32,814 nt of DNA from Aliidongia dinghuensis (GCF_014643535.1 NZ_BMJQ01000033.1:1-32814), one strand, 5' to 3'; shown: positions 16,141-24,633, counted from the stretch's first letter. The notes: a model not told the origin generated them from the letters alone. Numbers and translations are program-made.

Positions 16141-17344
16141 CGCCAGGCTCGATATCGGCGAGCGACACGTTCTCCGCCTCATTGTGCGACAGGCCGCCCT
16201 CGCAGGGCGTGAAGATCATCGCCGCCGGCAGCACCTCGGCGACATGCATGGCGTCGTGCCCGGCCTCGGTCAGCAGGTCGAGCGTCGAGTAGCCGGCCTT
16301 CTGCGCTGCGTCGCGGACGAGGTCGACGCAATCGGCATCGAAGCGCATGCCGCCATAGGCCCAGCCCTCCTTGACCGCGATCCGGCAGCGCGAGCGCTCC
16401 TCGAGTTCCGGGATCCGCGCCTTGAAGGCGTCCATCATCTTGATGACGCTCGGCTCTTCCGGATGGCGGAAGTCGCAGGTCATCTCGACGAAGTCGGGCA
16501 AGATGCCCAACAGGTTCGGTTCGACCTTGACGCGCATGGTCGTCGACTTGCCGTGGTTCTGGGCCTCGCTCCAGCCAATCTCCTCGACCGCGAGCGTCAC
16601 GTGGGCGGCGCCGACCAGCGCGTTGTGGCGCTTCGCCATCGGCGTCGGTCCGACATGGCCGGTCTCGCCCGTCACCTCGACCACGAAGCCGCGCACGCCA
16701 AAGGCGCCGGTCACGATGCCGACCTGGATCTTGGCGTCGTCGAGCCGCGGGCCTTGCTCGATATGCAGCTCGAACAGGCTGTCGAACATGTCGGCATTGA
16801 TCTTGGCCTTGCCCTGGAAGCCGATCTCGCCCAGCGCCTGCCCCAGCGTGATGCCGTCCTTGTCGGTGCGCGAGAGCGCGAAGTCGAGCGCCTTGCCGCC
16901 GGTGAACACGCCTGAGCCGATCATCGGCGGCTCGAAGCGGGCGCCCTCTTCGTTGGTCCAGTTGACGAGTGCTACCGGGTGGCGCGTCTGGATGCCGTGG
17001 TCGTTCAAGGTCCTGACCAGCTCGAGCCCCGCCAGCACGCCCAGGATGCCGTCGAACCGGCCGCCCTTGATCTGCGTGTCGAGATGGCTGCCGACCAGCA
17101 CGGGCTTGGCCGTGGGGTCGGTGCCGGGCCGGAAGGCGAAGATGTTGCCGATCGGATCGATCTCGACCTTGCAGCCGGCCGCTTCGCACCATTCCACGAA
17201 TTCCCGGCGCATCACGCCGTCGTCCGCCGAGAGCGCCAGGCGCTTCAGGCCACCCTTGGGCGTAGTGCCGATCTCGGCCGAGCGCATCAGGCTCGCCCAG
17301 AGCCGGCCGATATCCGCCCGGATGTTGTTGTGGCGCGTGGTCAT
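16094..17344 (-). CDS. M20-family amidase, N-carbamoyl-L-amino-acid hydrolase / allantoate amidohydrolase type
   Basis: A 416-residue dinuclear metallohydrolase that removes the carbamoyl group (or a related ureide) from amino-acid-like substrates. Metal ligands are visible in order: G-S-H-L-D-T, K-G-G-R-F-D-G, N-E-E-G-A-R-F, E-L-H-I-E-Q-G-P, and L-S-H-N-E-A-E near the C-terminus. The dimerisation lid starts at T-G-E-T-G-H-V-G-P-T-P-M and holds N-x-x-P-D-F-V. The start ATG 17344 has GGAGCC before it. Whether the substrate is an N-carbamoyl amino acid, allantoate or ureidoglycolate cannot be decided from sequence reading. No hydantoinase or allantoinase is in the window, so the substrate probably arrives ready-made. 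Confidence 0.88.
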   Translation of the reverse strand: MTTRHNNIRADIGRLWASLMRSAEIGTTPKGGLKRLALSADDGVMRREFVEWCEAAGCKVEIDPIGNIFAFRPGTDPTAKPVLVGSHLDTQIKGGRFDGILGVLAGLELVRTLNDHGIQTRHPVALVNWTNEEGARFEPPMIGSGVFTGGKALDFALSRTDKDGITLGQALGEIGFQGKAKINADMFDSLFELHIEQGPRLDDAKIQVGIVTGAFGVRGFVVEVTGETGHVGPTPMAKRHNALVGAAHVTLAVEEIGWSEAQNHGKSTTMRVKVEPNLLGILPDFVEMTCDFRHPEEPSVIKMMDAFKARIPELEERSRCRIAVKEGWAYGGMRFDADCVDLVRDAAQKAGYSTLDLLTEAGHDAMHVAEVLPAAMIFTPCEGGLSHNEAENVSLADIEPGVNVLLQAVLARAGAV

Positions 17345-17670
17345 GGGCCGGCTCCTGCTGCTGATCCGTGGGCACGAGGCGACCGTTGCGGCCGCGTCAG
17401 GCTCCTCAAATAGAAGTCGGGCGCCGCTGGGTAAAATAGATAAGGTCGATATTACGCATCGGTGCCCTCGGGCTCTTTCCGAGCGGTGCCGTTGGAATGC
17501 CCGGTCTGGTTAGTAATTGATCGCCAATTGACCGATTCTCGAGCAGATTCGTTGAATATAGAGGGAGGAGGCTGAGCCGTATTCTTCCTATGTGACGCAT
17601 TTGTATTTTCTATTTTCCACGGCAACGCGGGTCCGGCACGCTTTCGTCATATTCGTGGAACGAGAGCGTC
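17345..17670. promoter_or_regulatory. Divergent spacer between carbamoylase and cyclodeaminase genes
   Basis: 326 bases with no supported gene. The middle part (about 17420-17600) is lower in GC than its flanks, as expected of two divergent promoters. Repeated ATTGAYCG words occur at 17515-17540 (AATTGATCGCCAATTGACC), suggesting a direct-repeat regulator site. No -10/-35 pair is clear enough to call. Confidence 0.4.
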
Positions 17671-18666
17671 ATGCCGATGAAAAGCGAGCGGAGCCTGGGT
17701 CGAAGCGATGGCGCCTCCTTGGTGCTGGGGCCAGACGAGGTCGCGGCGCTGGCGGACTATCCGGCGCTGATCGGGGCGCTCGAAGAGGCGTTTCGCGGGG
17801 ACTGCGTGGCGCCGCAACGCGCACATCACCGGATGGCGGTGCCGGGTGGCAGCGATGCGACCTTGCTGCTGATGCCGGCCTGGAGCCCCGGCCGCTACGT
17901 CGGCGTCAAGGTCGCAAGCGTGTTCCCGGACAATGGGGCGAAAGGCCTCGCGGCGGTGCAATCGGTCTATCTCCTGTCCTCGGGCGAGACCGGCAGGCTG
18001 CTCGCCACCATCGACGGTGCGGAGCTCACCTCGCGCCGGACCGCCGCGGCCTCGGCGCTGGCCGCCCGCCGGCTCGCGCGGGCCGATGCCTCGCGCCTGC
18101 TGATCGTGGGCACCGGCGAAATCGCCCGGCGCGTGGCCGCCGCCCATGCCGCCGTCCGGCCGATCTGCACGGTCGCCGTGTGGGGCCGTGACCGGGGACG
18201 TGCCGTCGCACTGGCGGATGAGCTGGCACGCGACGGCTTTGCCGCGCGGGCGACCGACGATCTCGAGGCGGCAGTCGCCGAGGCCGACATCGTGAGCTGC
18301 GGCACCTTGAGCCGGGTGCCGCTCATCCAGGGCGCCTGGCTCCGACCTGGCACGCATCTCGACCTGATCGGTGCCTTCACGCCGGAGATGCGCGAGACCG
18401 ACGATGCGGCGGTGCGGCGGGCGAGCGTGTTCGTCGACACCGGTGCGGCACTCGAGGAGGCGGGCGACCTCGTCCAGCCCATGCGAGCCGGCGCGATCGG
18501 ACGCGACCATGTCCGGGCCGATCTCGCCGACCTCGCTGCCGGCCGCCATCCTGGACGGTGCCGCGAGGACGAGATCACGCTCTTCAAGTCGGTCGGTGCC
18601 TCGCTCGAGGACTTGGCGGGCGCCACCCTCTGCTACGAGCGCGCTCGGGCGAGAGGCCGCAACTGA
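17671..18666 (+). CDS. Ornithine cyclodeaminase / mu-crystallin family protein
   Basis: A 331-residue NAD(P)-binding enzyme of the OCD family. Members act as ornithine cyclodeaminase, alanine dehydrogenase, iminosuccinate reductase or ketimine reductase. Visible features: K-V-A-S-V-F-P-D-N-G with the catalytic-region Lys, G-A-E-L-T-S-R-R-T-A-A-A-S-A-L-A-A-R, and a Rossmann motif V-G-T-G-E-I-A (about 147-153; G-A-G-x-Q-A in most relatives). Then D-I-V-S-C-G-T and D-L-I-G-A-F. The C-terminal D-E-I-T-L-F-K-S-V-G is standard. It heads a plus-strand operon with an MFS gene 44 bases later. The activity cannot be narrowed from sequence alone. Confidence 0.87.
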   Translation: MPMKSERSLGRSDGASLVLGPDEVAALADYPALIGALEEAFRGDCVAPQRAHHRMAVPGGSDATLLLMPAWSPGRYVGVKVASVFPDNGAKGLAAVQSVYLLSSGETGRLLATIDGAELTSRRTAAASALAARRLARADASRLLIVGTGEIARRVAAAHAAVRPICTVAVWGRDRGRAVALADELARDGFAARATDDLEAAVAEADIVSCGTLSRVPLIQGAWLRPGTHLDLIGAFTPEMRETDDAAVRRASVFVDTGAALEEAGDLVQPMRAGAIGRDHVRADLADLAAGRHPGRCREDEITLFKSVGASLEDLAGATLCYERARARGRN

Positions 18667-18710
18667 CACTGAATTCGAGAACCTTCGCGAGCTGGAAAGG
18701 AACGGGCCCC

Positions 18711-20033
18711 ATGGATTATGCAACGACAATTCCCGCTGCCGCTGCTGCCGGAAAGGCCCCGGTCAGCATTAAGAGGATCGCGGTCGCGAGCGTCATCGGC
18801 ACGACGGTCGAGTGGTACGACCTGTTCGTGTTCGCGACCGCCTCGGCGCTCGTGTTCAACAAGGTGTTCTTCCCGAGCTTCGACCCGCTGGTCGGCACGC
18901 TCCTGTCGTTCGGCACCTTCGCCGCCGCCTATCTCGCGCGCATCGTTGGCGCCGGCCTGTTCGGTCATTTCGGCGACCGGCTCGGCCGCAAGTCCATGCT
19001 GCTGTTCTCGCTCATCATGATGGGCATCGCGACCTTCGCGATCGGGCTCCTGCCCAACTACGATGCCATCGGCATCTGGGCACCGATCCTGCTCCTGACG
19101 CTGCGCATCCTGCAGGGTCTGGCCCTGGGCGGCGAGTGGGGCGGGGCGGTGTTGATGGCGGTCGAGCATGCGCCGCCGGGCCGGCGCGGTGTCTACGGCT
19201 CCTGGGTGCAGATCGGCGTGCCGGCCGGCACGCTCATCGCGAACCTGGTGTTCCTCGGCATGACCGCGGCGATGCCGAACGATGCGCTCATTTCCTGGGG
19301 CTGGCGCATCCCGTTCCTCGCCAGCATCCTGCTCGTCGGCATCGGCGCCTATGTCCGGCTCAGCACGGCCGAGACGCCGACCTTCAACAAGGCGAAGCAG
19401 GAGACCGGCGTCGTGAAGGTGCCGTTCTTCGAGCTTTTGGCCCGGTCGTGGAAGGTCGTGCTGCTGGGTGGTGTCGCCACCATGTCGACGGGCTCGTCCT
19501 TCAACCTGATCGTGGCCTTCGGCCTCACCTACGGCACCCAGGCATTGCACATCTCGCGCAACGAGATGCTGACCGTCGTGCTCATCTCCTGCGCCGCCTG
19601 CATCGGGCTCCTGCCGCTCTTCGGCTGGCTGTCCGACCGCATCGGCCGGCGCCCGGTCATCGTCGGCGGCATCCTATTCGAGGCACTGGTTGCCTTCCCG
19701 ATGTTCTGGCTCATGGATCTGCAGACCTTCACCGGCGCCGTCTTGGGCTATCTGCTGATGATGGCCGGCTTCGCCGCCAACTACGGGCCGATCGCCACTT
19801 TCCTGGCCGAGCTGTTCGGCACGAAGGTACGCTACTCGGGCCTCTCGATCGCCTACATGCTGTCGGGCGTGCTGGGCAGCGCCACCACCCCGGTCATCAC
19901 GACCTGGCTGCTCTCCGCCACCGGCAAGGGCTCCTCGGTCGCCTGGTACATGATCGGCTCGGCCTTGCTCTCGGCGGTAGCGCTGCTGGCGCTCGCCGAG
20001 ACGGCGAAGAAGGACCTGGCGCAGGTCCGCTGA
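18711..20033 (+). CDS. MHS-type MFS metabolite:H+ symporter
   Basis: A 440-residue inner-membrane transporter with about 12 membrane helices. MHS-subfamily marks: G-T-T-V-E-W-Y-D-L-F-V-F near the start; G-H-F-G-D-R-L-G-R-K-S between helices 2 and 3; R-I-L-Q-G-L-A-L-G-G-E-W-G-G-A; and S-D-R-I-G-R-R-P in the second half. ShiA, ProP and KgtP belong to this group, so a carboxylate, amino-acid or betaine substrate is likely. ATG 18711 has GGAAAGGA upstream; the frame to 18558 overlaps the preceding gene. The gap to the RraA-like gene is 16 bases. Confidence 0.9.
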   Translation: MDYATTIPAAAAAGKAPVSIKRIAVASVIGTTVEWYDLFVFATASALVFNKVFFPSFDPLVGTLLSFGTFAAAYLARIVGAGLFGHFGDRLGRKSMLLFSLIMMGIATFAIGLLPNYDAIGIWAPILLLTLRILQGLALGGEWGGAVLMAVEHAPPGRRGVYGSWVQIGVPAGTLIANLVFLGMTAAMPNDALISWGWRIPFLASILLVGIGAYVRLSTAETPTFNKAKQETGVVKVPFFELLARSWKVVLLGGVATMSTGSSFNLIVAFGLTYGTQALHISRNEMLTVVLISCAACIGLLPLFGWLSDRIGRRPVIVGGILFEALVAFPMFWLMDLQTFTGAVLGYLLMMAGFAANYGPIATFLAELFGTKVRYSGLSIAYMLSGVLGSATTPVITTWLLSATGKGSSVAWYMIGSALLSAVALLALAETAKKDLAQVR

Positions 20034-20049
20034 AAGGAGAGGTCGCCCG

Positions 20050-20676
20050 ATGGCAAGCGACGTAGAGATGGCCGAGGTCCTGGAACTGCTGGCGGCCGTC
20101 GAGACAGCCACCATCGGCCACGTGCGGAGCGAGGGCTTCATGGCACCGGCGATGCAATGCCTGGTCGAGGGCCCCCGCATCGCCGGCCGGGCGCTCACCG
20201 TCAGCCTGCCGGGCGACGACGGCGCCGCCCTGCTGAAGGCGGTCGCCGAGGCCCGGCCCGGCGACATCTTGGTGGTTGCCCGGCCGGGCGACGATCGTCA
20301 CGCCTGCTGGGGGGCGGTCATGACCGCGGCGGCTGAGGCGGCAGGCCTGGCCGGGGTCGTCATCGACGGCTATGTCACCGATGTCGGCGCCATCCGCGCA
20401 TCCGGCTTGCCGGTCTGGTGCCTCGGCCGGTCGCCCGTCACGACCAAGAACCGCGGTGGCGGGGCGGTCGGTGTGCCGGTCACCTGTGGCGGCGTGCCGG
20501 TCCATCCAGGCGACGTCGTACTGGCCGACGAGAACGGCGTGCTCGTCATGGCGCCGGACGAAGCGCACGCGCTCGCGGTCGAAGCGCTGGCCATCCAGGC
20601 AGCCGAGCCGCGGATCATCGAGCGCGTGCGGGCGGGCGAAACGCTCGCCGCGATCTATGCCGAGCGAGATCGGTAA
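20050..20676 (+). CDS. RraA / 4-hydroxy-4-methyl-2-oxoglutarate aldolase-like protein
   Basis: A 208-residue protein of the RraA/HMG-CHA aldolase fold, preceded by AAAGGAG. Conserved parts include G-P-x-x-A-G-R-A-L-T, G-D-I-L-V-V, A-G-V-V-I-D-G-Y-V-T-D-V and G-V-P-V-T-C-G-G-V-P-V-H-P-G-D-V-V-L-A-D. Catalytic members carry Arg-Asp in the G-x-V-R-D motif; here it is Thr110-Asp111. The usual Glu after W-G is also missing (W-G-A-V). The metal-binding Asp remains but the substrate Arg does not, so classical retro-aldol activity is doubtful. It may be an oxaloacetate-decarboxylase-like or non-enzymatic relative. It ends six bases from the convergent RidA gene. Confidence 0.83.
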   Translation: MASDVEMAEVLELLAAVETATIGHVRSEGFMAPAMQCLVEGPRIAGRALTVSLPGDDGAALLKAVAEARPGDILVVARPGDDRHACWGAVMTAAAEAAGLAGVVIDGYVTDVGAIRASGLPVWCLGRSPVTTKNRGGGAVGVPVTCGGVPVHPGDVVLADENGVLVMAPDEAHALAVEALAIQAAEPRIIERVRAGETLAAIYAERDR

Positions 20677-20682
20677 GCCTGC

Positions 20683-21075
20683 TCAGGCGAGCGCCATGCA
20701 CTCGATCTCGATGTCGAACGGCAGGGACCACGGCTTGATCGCGGCAGAGGTGCGCGCCGGAAATCCTGCTGCAAAGAACTCGCGATAGACCTCGTTGACG
20801 CCGGCCATCAGACCCGGGTCGGTCACATAGACCGTCGCCTTCACCACCTTGTCCAATGACGAGCCGGCATATTCGAGCGTGACGCGCAGCGCCTGGAGCG
20901 CCGCCCGGGTCTGCGTGCGAATATCGCCCGTGACGATGCGGCCGGTTGCGAGATCGATCGGCGGCATGCCGCATGTCAGCAGATAGTCACCGGCTCGGAC
21001 CAGCGCCGACGTCGGCGCGCCCAGGCCGCGGATCGCCGCCGAGATCACGGGCACCTCGATGATCTCTCGTTCCAT
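20683..21075 (-). CDS. RidA-family enamine/imine deaminase (copy 1)
   Basis: A 130-residue YjgF/YER057c/UK114 protein. Members hydrolyse reactive 2-aminoacrylate-type enamines and imines released by PLP dehydratases. The conserved Arg is present in F-P-A-R-T-S-A-A-I, and the acidic residue in I-E-I-E-C-M-A. The trimer-core pattern L-L-T-C-G-M-P-P-I-D and V-V-K-A-T-V-Y-V-T-D is normal. ATG 21075 is chosen over 21129 because family similarity begins there and AGGAC precedes it. It lies 146 bases beyond the LacI gene, probably last in the same operon. Confidence 0.88.
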   Translation of the reverse strand: MEREIIEVPVISAAIRGLGAPTSALVRAGDYLLTCGMPPIDLATGRIVTGDIRTQTRAALQALRVTLEYAGSSLDKVVKATVYVTDPGLMAGVNEVYREFFAAGFPARTSAAIKPWSLPFDIEIECMALA

Positions 21076-21221
21076 GTCCTGCACTCTCCGGATCGGTTGG
21101 GTTCGAGGGGCGGCCGAACGAGACGCCACGCGCCAGGGGATCCTGGTTCAGCGGCTCGATGAGCGCAAGCAACGCCGTGTCGCGGCGCCGTTCTTCGGCC
21201 AGCGTCGGGAAACCGTCGACG

Positions 21222-22307
21222 TCAAGTGCTGCCGCGTTGAATGAGGTCGAGTTCAATAAGCTCCGTCGTCCGGTCCGCCGGCGGGCCGCTGAGGCGGGCC
21301 AGCAGCATCTCGCCGGCCAAACGTCCAATCCGTCCGACGTCGGCGGAAATCGTCGTCAGGCCCGGAGCGATCTCGCTCGCCATGTCGCCGTCGCCGAAGC
21401 CGATGACCGCGAGCTCGCCCGGCACCTGCAACCGCCGGTGCCGGGCCTCGAGCAGCGCGCCCACGGCAAGGAGGTCGTTCGCACAGAACACGGCATCGAT
21501 TCTGCTTCCGGCCTGGTCCAGCAGCTGCGCGAGTGCTCCTCTGCCATCGGCAATGCCACTGACGCTCTCGACCGTCAGCTCGGCCGCTAGGTCGAGGCCC
21601 AGTTCGGCCACTCTCTGCCGGAAGCCGTCCAGACGGAGCGCGCCGCGGCCGCTGCGCCGACCAATATAGGCGATCCGCCGATAGCCGCGTCCATGGAGAT
21701 GGTCGGCCGCCATCCGGCCACCGTCGGTGTTCGAAAAGCCGACCAGCATGTCGATCGGGTCGCGCGGATAGGCCCAGGTCTCCATGACTGGAATGTCCAG
21801 CTCCCGAAGCGCACGCCGATTGCTTTCGAGCTCGATGACGCCGGTGAACAGGACCGCGGCTGGTCTGAGTGCGCGCAGCGATTGGATCATGCTCGTCTCC
21901 TTCGCATAGGAGTACGAGGTCTGGCCGACCATCAGCTGGAACCCGTTCGGTTCCAGGATCGCGGCCGCTGACTGTACGGCGAGCGCGAATTGCGGGCTCA
22001 TGATGTTCGAGACGAAAGCGGCGACGATGGTCGATTGGCCCGAGCGCAGGGCGCGGGCGTGCGGGTTCGAGGCATAGCCCGTCGCTTCGACGACCGCCAG
22101 AATGCGCCGCCGCTTTTCCTCGGCGACCAGGTTGGGTCGCCTGAGCGCCCGCGAGACGGTGATGGGCGAGACACCCGCCAGTCGTGCCACTTCCTCGATG
22201 CGGGGCGAGCGCCGCTGCTCGGCGGCGCTCTCGTCGCGCACAGGGCCGTCGACCCGGACGACCTCGTCGATGGTCGGCGGGCGGCGTCGGGGCGGCGTAT
22301 CGGTCAT
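21222..22307 (-). CDS. LacI/GntR-type repressor with N-terminal extension
   Basis: A 361-residue LacI-family regulator. The HTH is at residues 35-60 (R-I-E-E-V-A-R-L-A-G-V-S-P-I-T-V-S-R-A-L), followed by the hinge A-R-A-L-R-S-G-Q-S and a periplasmic-binding-like effector domain ending G-L-T-T-I-S-A-D-V-G-R-I-G. HTH domains normally start near residue 5. Here 33 extra residues precede it and include P-T-I-D-E-V-V-R-V-D-G, an echo of the first HTH helix. It sits inside the DSD1-transporter-deacylase run, 21 bases after the deacylase gene. The operators at 28013-28061 have LacI-type AACGTT cores, so it is the obvious candidate ligand-responsive repressor. Confidence 0.9.
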   Translation of the reverse strand: MTDTPPRRRPPTIDEVVRVDGPVRDESAAEQRRSPRIEEVARLAGVSPITVSRALRRPNLVAEEKRRRILAVVEATGYASNPHARALRSGQSTIVAAFVSNIMSPQFALAVQSAAAILEPNGFQLMVGQTSYSYAKETSMIQSLRALRPAAVLFTGVIELESNRRALRELDIPVMETWAYPRDPIDMLVGFSNTDGGRMAADHLHGRGYRRIAYIGRRSGRGALRLDGFRQRVAELGLDLAAELTVESVSGIADGRGALAQLLDQAGSRIDAVFCANDLLAVGALLEARHRRLQVPGELAVIGFGDGDMASEIAPGLTTISADVGRIGRLAGEMLLARLSGPPADRTTELIELDLIQRGST

Positions 22308-22328
22308 TCCCGGCCTTGGTCCGTGTCG

Positions 22329-23363
22329 TCAAATATCATGGGCGCGCAATGCCTTTTCATCGATCGGCCGGGCGACCTGGATCAGACAATCGCCCGCTTC
22401 GCTGTCGCTGTGAAGGCGGCGCGAGATGACAATGCCACTGTGTGCAAAGGTGAGCGCCTGTTCGGGGCGTTCGAGGTCGCTCAGATCATGGTACCAGCCG
22501 GCGAGATCGCCCGCCGCGACTTCGGCGCCGACGTCGACCGCCGGCTCGAACCAGCCGCGCCGCGTGGCGAAGATCGCCTGCTCGTGGCTGTCCAGCATCA
22601 GAAGCCGGGTCGGGCTCGTGACCGGCGGGTGGTCACCCAACAGCGGTGCCTCGACCATGCCAACGGCCTGCAGCAGGTTGTCGATCGCCCGGGAGGTCAG
22701 CGCCATGGTCGCGGGCGTCACCGTGCCGCCGCCGCCGAACTCGCCGCTGAGACCGATGGCGCCGGCACGGGCCGCCGCCGCCATAGAGGTCGGGGCCGTG
22801 GCGCCGTTCTCCGCGACGAAGCCATAGGGCATGCCGAGCGCGGCCATGAGTTCGAGCGCCCGGCCGAAGCGCTCGGGCGGCCCCTGGCGCTCGACGAGCG
22901 AGCAGGGCAGATGCGCCATCGAGGTGCCGCCCGAATGGAGGTCGAACACGATGTCGTGGCGCGGGAACAGCTCATGCTCGAGGAAGTGGGCAAGGCGCTC
23001 GGTCGGCGTGCCGCCCGGATTGCCGGGGAAGGCCCGGTTCAAGTTGCCTTGGTCGAGCGGAGAGCGGCGCCGCGCCGCCATCACGGCTGGCGCGTTGGCG
23101 ATCGGCAGGATGGTGAGTTCGCCGCGGATCCGTTCCGGCGTGATCCGGCGGACGAGGCGGCCGAGCGTGATTTCGCCCTCGTACTCGTCGCCGTGGTTGC
23201 CCGCCATGAGCAAGATCCTGGGTCCGGTACCGCGCCGCACCCGGCAGACCGGGATCTTGACCTGGAAATAGGGCGACCGGTCGACCGAAAACGGAATGCC
23301 GAGAAAGCTCAGCGCCTTGCCGTCGGCCGTGAGATCGAGGGAGTGGAACAGGCCGGTGTGCAT
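22329..23363 (-). CDS. Zinc deacylase of the succinylglutamate desuccinylase/aspartoacylase (AstE/DoeB-like) family
   Basis: A 344-residue zinc carboxypeptidase-like amidase that removes an acyl group from N-acyl amino acids. Zinc ligands are His57 and Glu60 in G-N-H-G-D-E-Y-E-G and His143 in D-L-H-S-G-G. The substrate loop N-L-N-R-A-F-P-G and the C-terminal W-F-E-P-x-V-x-x-G lipoyl-like turn fit the DoeB/EutE-type branch (N-acetyl-diaminobutyrate deacetylase and relatives). The rest of an ectoine-degradation cluster (doeA/eutD, eutB) is absent, so the substrate is more likely another N-acyl amino acid. It lies 34 bases after the RidA gene and 21 before lacI. Confidence 0.85.
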   Translation of the reverse strand: MHTGLFHSLDLTADGKALSFLGIPFSVDRSPYFQVKIPVCRVRRGTGPRILLMAGNHGDEYEGEITLGRLVRRITPERIRGELTILPIANAPAVMAARRRSPLDQGNLNRAFPGNPGGTPTERLAHFLEHELFPRHDIVFDLHSGGTSMAHLPCSLVERQGPPERFGRALELMAALGMPYGFVAENGATAPTSMAAAARAGAIGLSGEFGGGGTVTPATMALTSRAIDNLLQAVGMVEAPLLGDHPPVTSPTRLLMLDSHEQAIFATRRGWFEPAVDVGAEVAAGDLAGWYHDLSDLERPEQALTFAHSGIVISRRLHSDSEAGDCLIQVARPIDEKALRAHDI

Positions 23364-23397
23364 GAACTTCTTCTTTAACTTCTTCTTCCGGGGTCGG

Positions 23398-23742
23398 TCA
23401 GACGGCCGCGATCGCGGTCATCTCGACGCGCAGGTCGGGATCGGCGAGGCGCGCCTCGACGCAGGCGCGCGCCGGCGGGTTGGCCGGATCGATCCAGCGG
23501 TCGTAGATCTCGTTCATCGCGTCGAAATCGCCGATCTGCGGCAGGAAGACGTTGACCGCGACGAGCTTCGACTTGCTGCTGCCGGCCTCGATGAGCAGCG
23601 CCTCGATCTTGGCCAGCACGTCGCGCGTCTGTTCCTGGATCGACCCTTTGCGGTTGTTGGCGACCTGGCCCGCGATATGGACGGCACCGGCATAGACGAC
23701 GGCCTGGCTCATGCGCGAGCCGACCTGGAAACGCTGGATCAT
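23398..23742 (-). CDS. RidA-family protein (copy 2)
   Basis: A 114-residue YjgF-family protein. Start ATG 23742 has an excellent AAGGAGT site; the longer frame to 23838 overlaps the binding-protein gene. It shows V-Y-A-G-A-V-H-I-A-G-Q-V and N-P-P-A-R-A-C-V-E-A-R-L with the conserved Arg. The C-terminus L-R-V-E-M-T-A-I-A-A has the acidic residue. It is only distantly similar to copy 1 and belongs to a shorter RidA subgroup (V-N-V-F-L-P-Q-I-G-D-F-D-A-M-N). Its place between the importer and the deacylase supports removal of imine or enamine intermediates made in this pathway. Confidence 0.88.
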   Translation of the reverse strand: MIQRFQVGSRMSQAVVYAGAVHIAGQVANNRKGSIQEQTRDVLAKIEALLIEAGSSKSKLVAVNVFLPQIGDFDAMNEIYDRWIDPANPPARACVEARLADPDLRVEMTAIAAV

Positions 23743-23770
23743 CGGGAACTCCTTGAGATGGGAAGAGGTA

Positions 23771-23793
23771 CCGCGCCGCTCGGGACGGCGCGG
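23771..23793 (-). other. GC-rich intercistronic hairpin after the binding-protein gene
   Basis: Perfect eight-base stem CCGCGCCG / CGGCGCGG with a seven-base loop, no T-tract. It is placed nine bases beyond the binding-protein stop, like the hairpins after aapJ and glnH. Confidence 0.6.
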
Positions 23794-23801
23794 CGACGGG
23801 A

Positions 23802-24590
23802 TCAGATCTGCGGCAGGGTCTGCGCTTCCTTGAACCACTTCACCTGCAGGGCCGCGAGCTTGCCGTCGAGGCGATGGCAGAACAGGAAGGTGTTGATCCA
23901 GTTGAGGAAGTTCTGCTCGCCCTGGCGCACCAGCGCGTGGGCCGGCGACTGACGGATCAGGAACTTCAACTGCACTTCCTTGCTCGGGTTGTCCTCGGAG
24001 ACCTTGAGCGCGATGGCGCTGTTCTCGGCGAACATCTCGACCTGGCCGGCGAGATAGGCGGCGATGGCAGACGGCGTGTCCTCGAAGCGCACGATGTTGG
24101 CATCGGGCGCGTTGTCGGTCAGCCAGACGTCGAGCGTCGAGCCCTTGGCGACGCCGATCGAATGGCCCTTGAGCGCCGTCACGTCCTTGGCCGCCTCGAT
24201 GCTCTTCGGTCCGTAGACGCCGAGGTTCACCGCGGCATAGGGCTGCGAGAACATCGCCTGCAGCGCGCGCTCGGGCGTGGCGCCGGCCGCCGCGATCAGC
24301 ACGTCGACCTTGTCGGCGAGCAGGCTCGGGATCCGGCTGGCGCCGGTGAGCGGGACGAGGTCGAGCTTGACGCCGAGGTCCGTCGCCATCTGCTTTGCCA
24401 GATCGACGTCGAGGCCGGCGGCCTCGCCCTTGGCGTCCTTGAAGCCCCAGGGGGCGGCATCGAGCAGCACGCCGACGCGCAGCGTGCCGGCCTTCTGCAC
24501 GTCCTGCAGCTTGTCGGCGCGCGCGAGAGCCGGCAGCGCCAAGAGGACGACGGCGAGGGCGGTCGCCAGAATGTTTCGAACCCCAGTCAT
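23802..24590 (-). CDS. Amino-acid ABC importer periplasmic binding protein
   Basis: A 262-residue class 3 solute-binding protein. Residues 1-25 are a signal peptide (R-N-I-L-A-T-A-L-A-V-V-L-L, cleavage after A-R-A). The mature start is K-A-G-T-L-R-V-G-V and G-L-D-V-D-L-A-K-Q-M-A. Part of the ligand site is V-D-V-L-I-A-A-A-G-A-T-P-E-R, where most relatives have T-P-E-R preceded by T/G. It belongs with the ATPase and two permeases immediately upstream and is placed unusually, after the ATPase. The ligand is not predictable; the operon suggests an N-acyl or D-hydroxy amino acid. Confidence 0.88.
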   Translation of the reverse strand: MTGVRNILATALAVVLLALPALARADKLQDVQKAGTLRVGVLLDAAPWGFKDAKGEAAGLDVDLAKQMATDLGVKLDLVPLTGASRIPSLLADKVDVLIAAAGATPERALQAMFSQPYAAVNLGVYGPKSIEAAKDVTALKGHSIGVAKGSTLDVWLTDNAPDANIVRFEDTPSAIAAYLAGQVEMFAENSAIALKVSEDNPSKEVQLKFLIRQSPAHALVRQGEQNFLNWINTFLFCHRLDGKLAALQVKWFKEAQTLPQI

Positions 24591-24633
24591 GGAATGACCT
24601 TTCCTGTTGAACGGCGTTTGTTGTCGGGTGGCG

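Noticed and set aside
14986..16182. 398-codon minus-strand frame opposite the second LysR gene
   Set aside because: Composition is typical of the antisense of a GC-rich gene, no family motif is visible, and the plus-strand LysR motifs are unambiguous.
16371..17513. 380-codon plus-strand frame opposite the carbamoylase
   Set aside because: The metal-ligand motifs are on the minus strand; this frame is Ser/Pro-rich shadow.
20677..20688. GCCTG-ct-CAGGC hairpin between the convergent RraA-like and RidA genes
   Set aside because: Stem of only five pairs and no T-tract on either side; too weak to call a terminator.
21990..23378. 462-codon plus-strand frame opposite the LacI and deacylase genes
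   Set aside because: It crosses two well-supported minus-strand genes and shows only His/Arg/Asp-rich shadow sequence.
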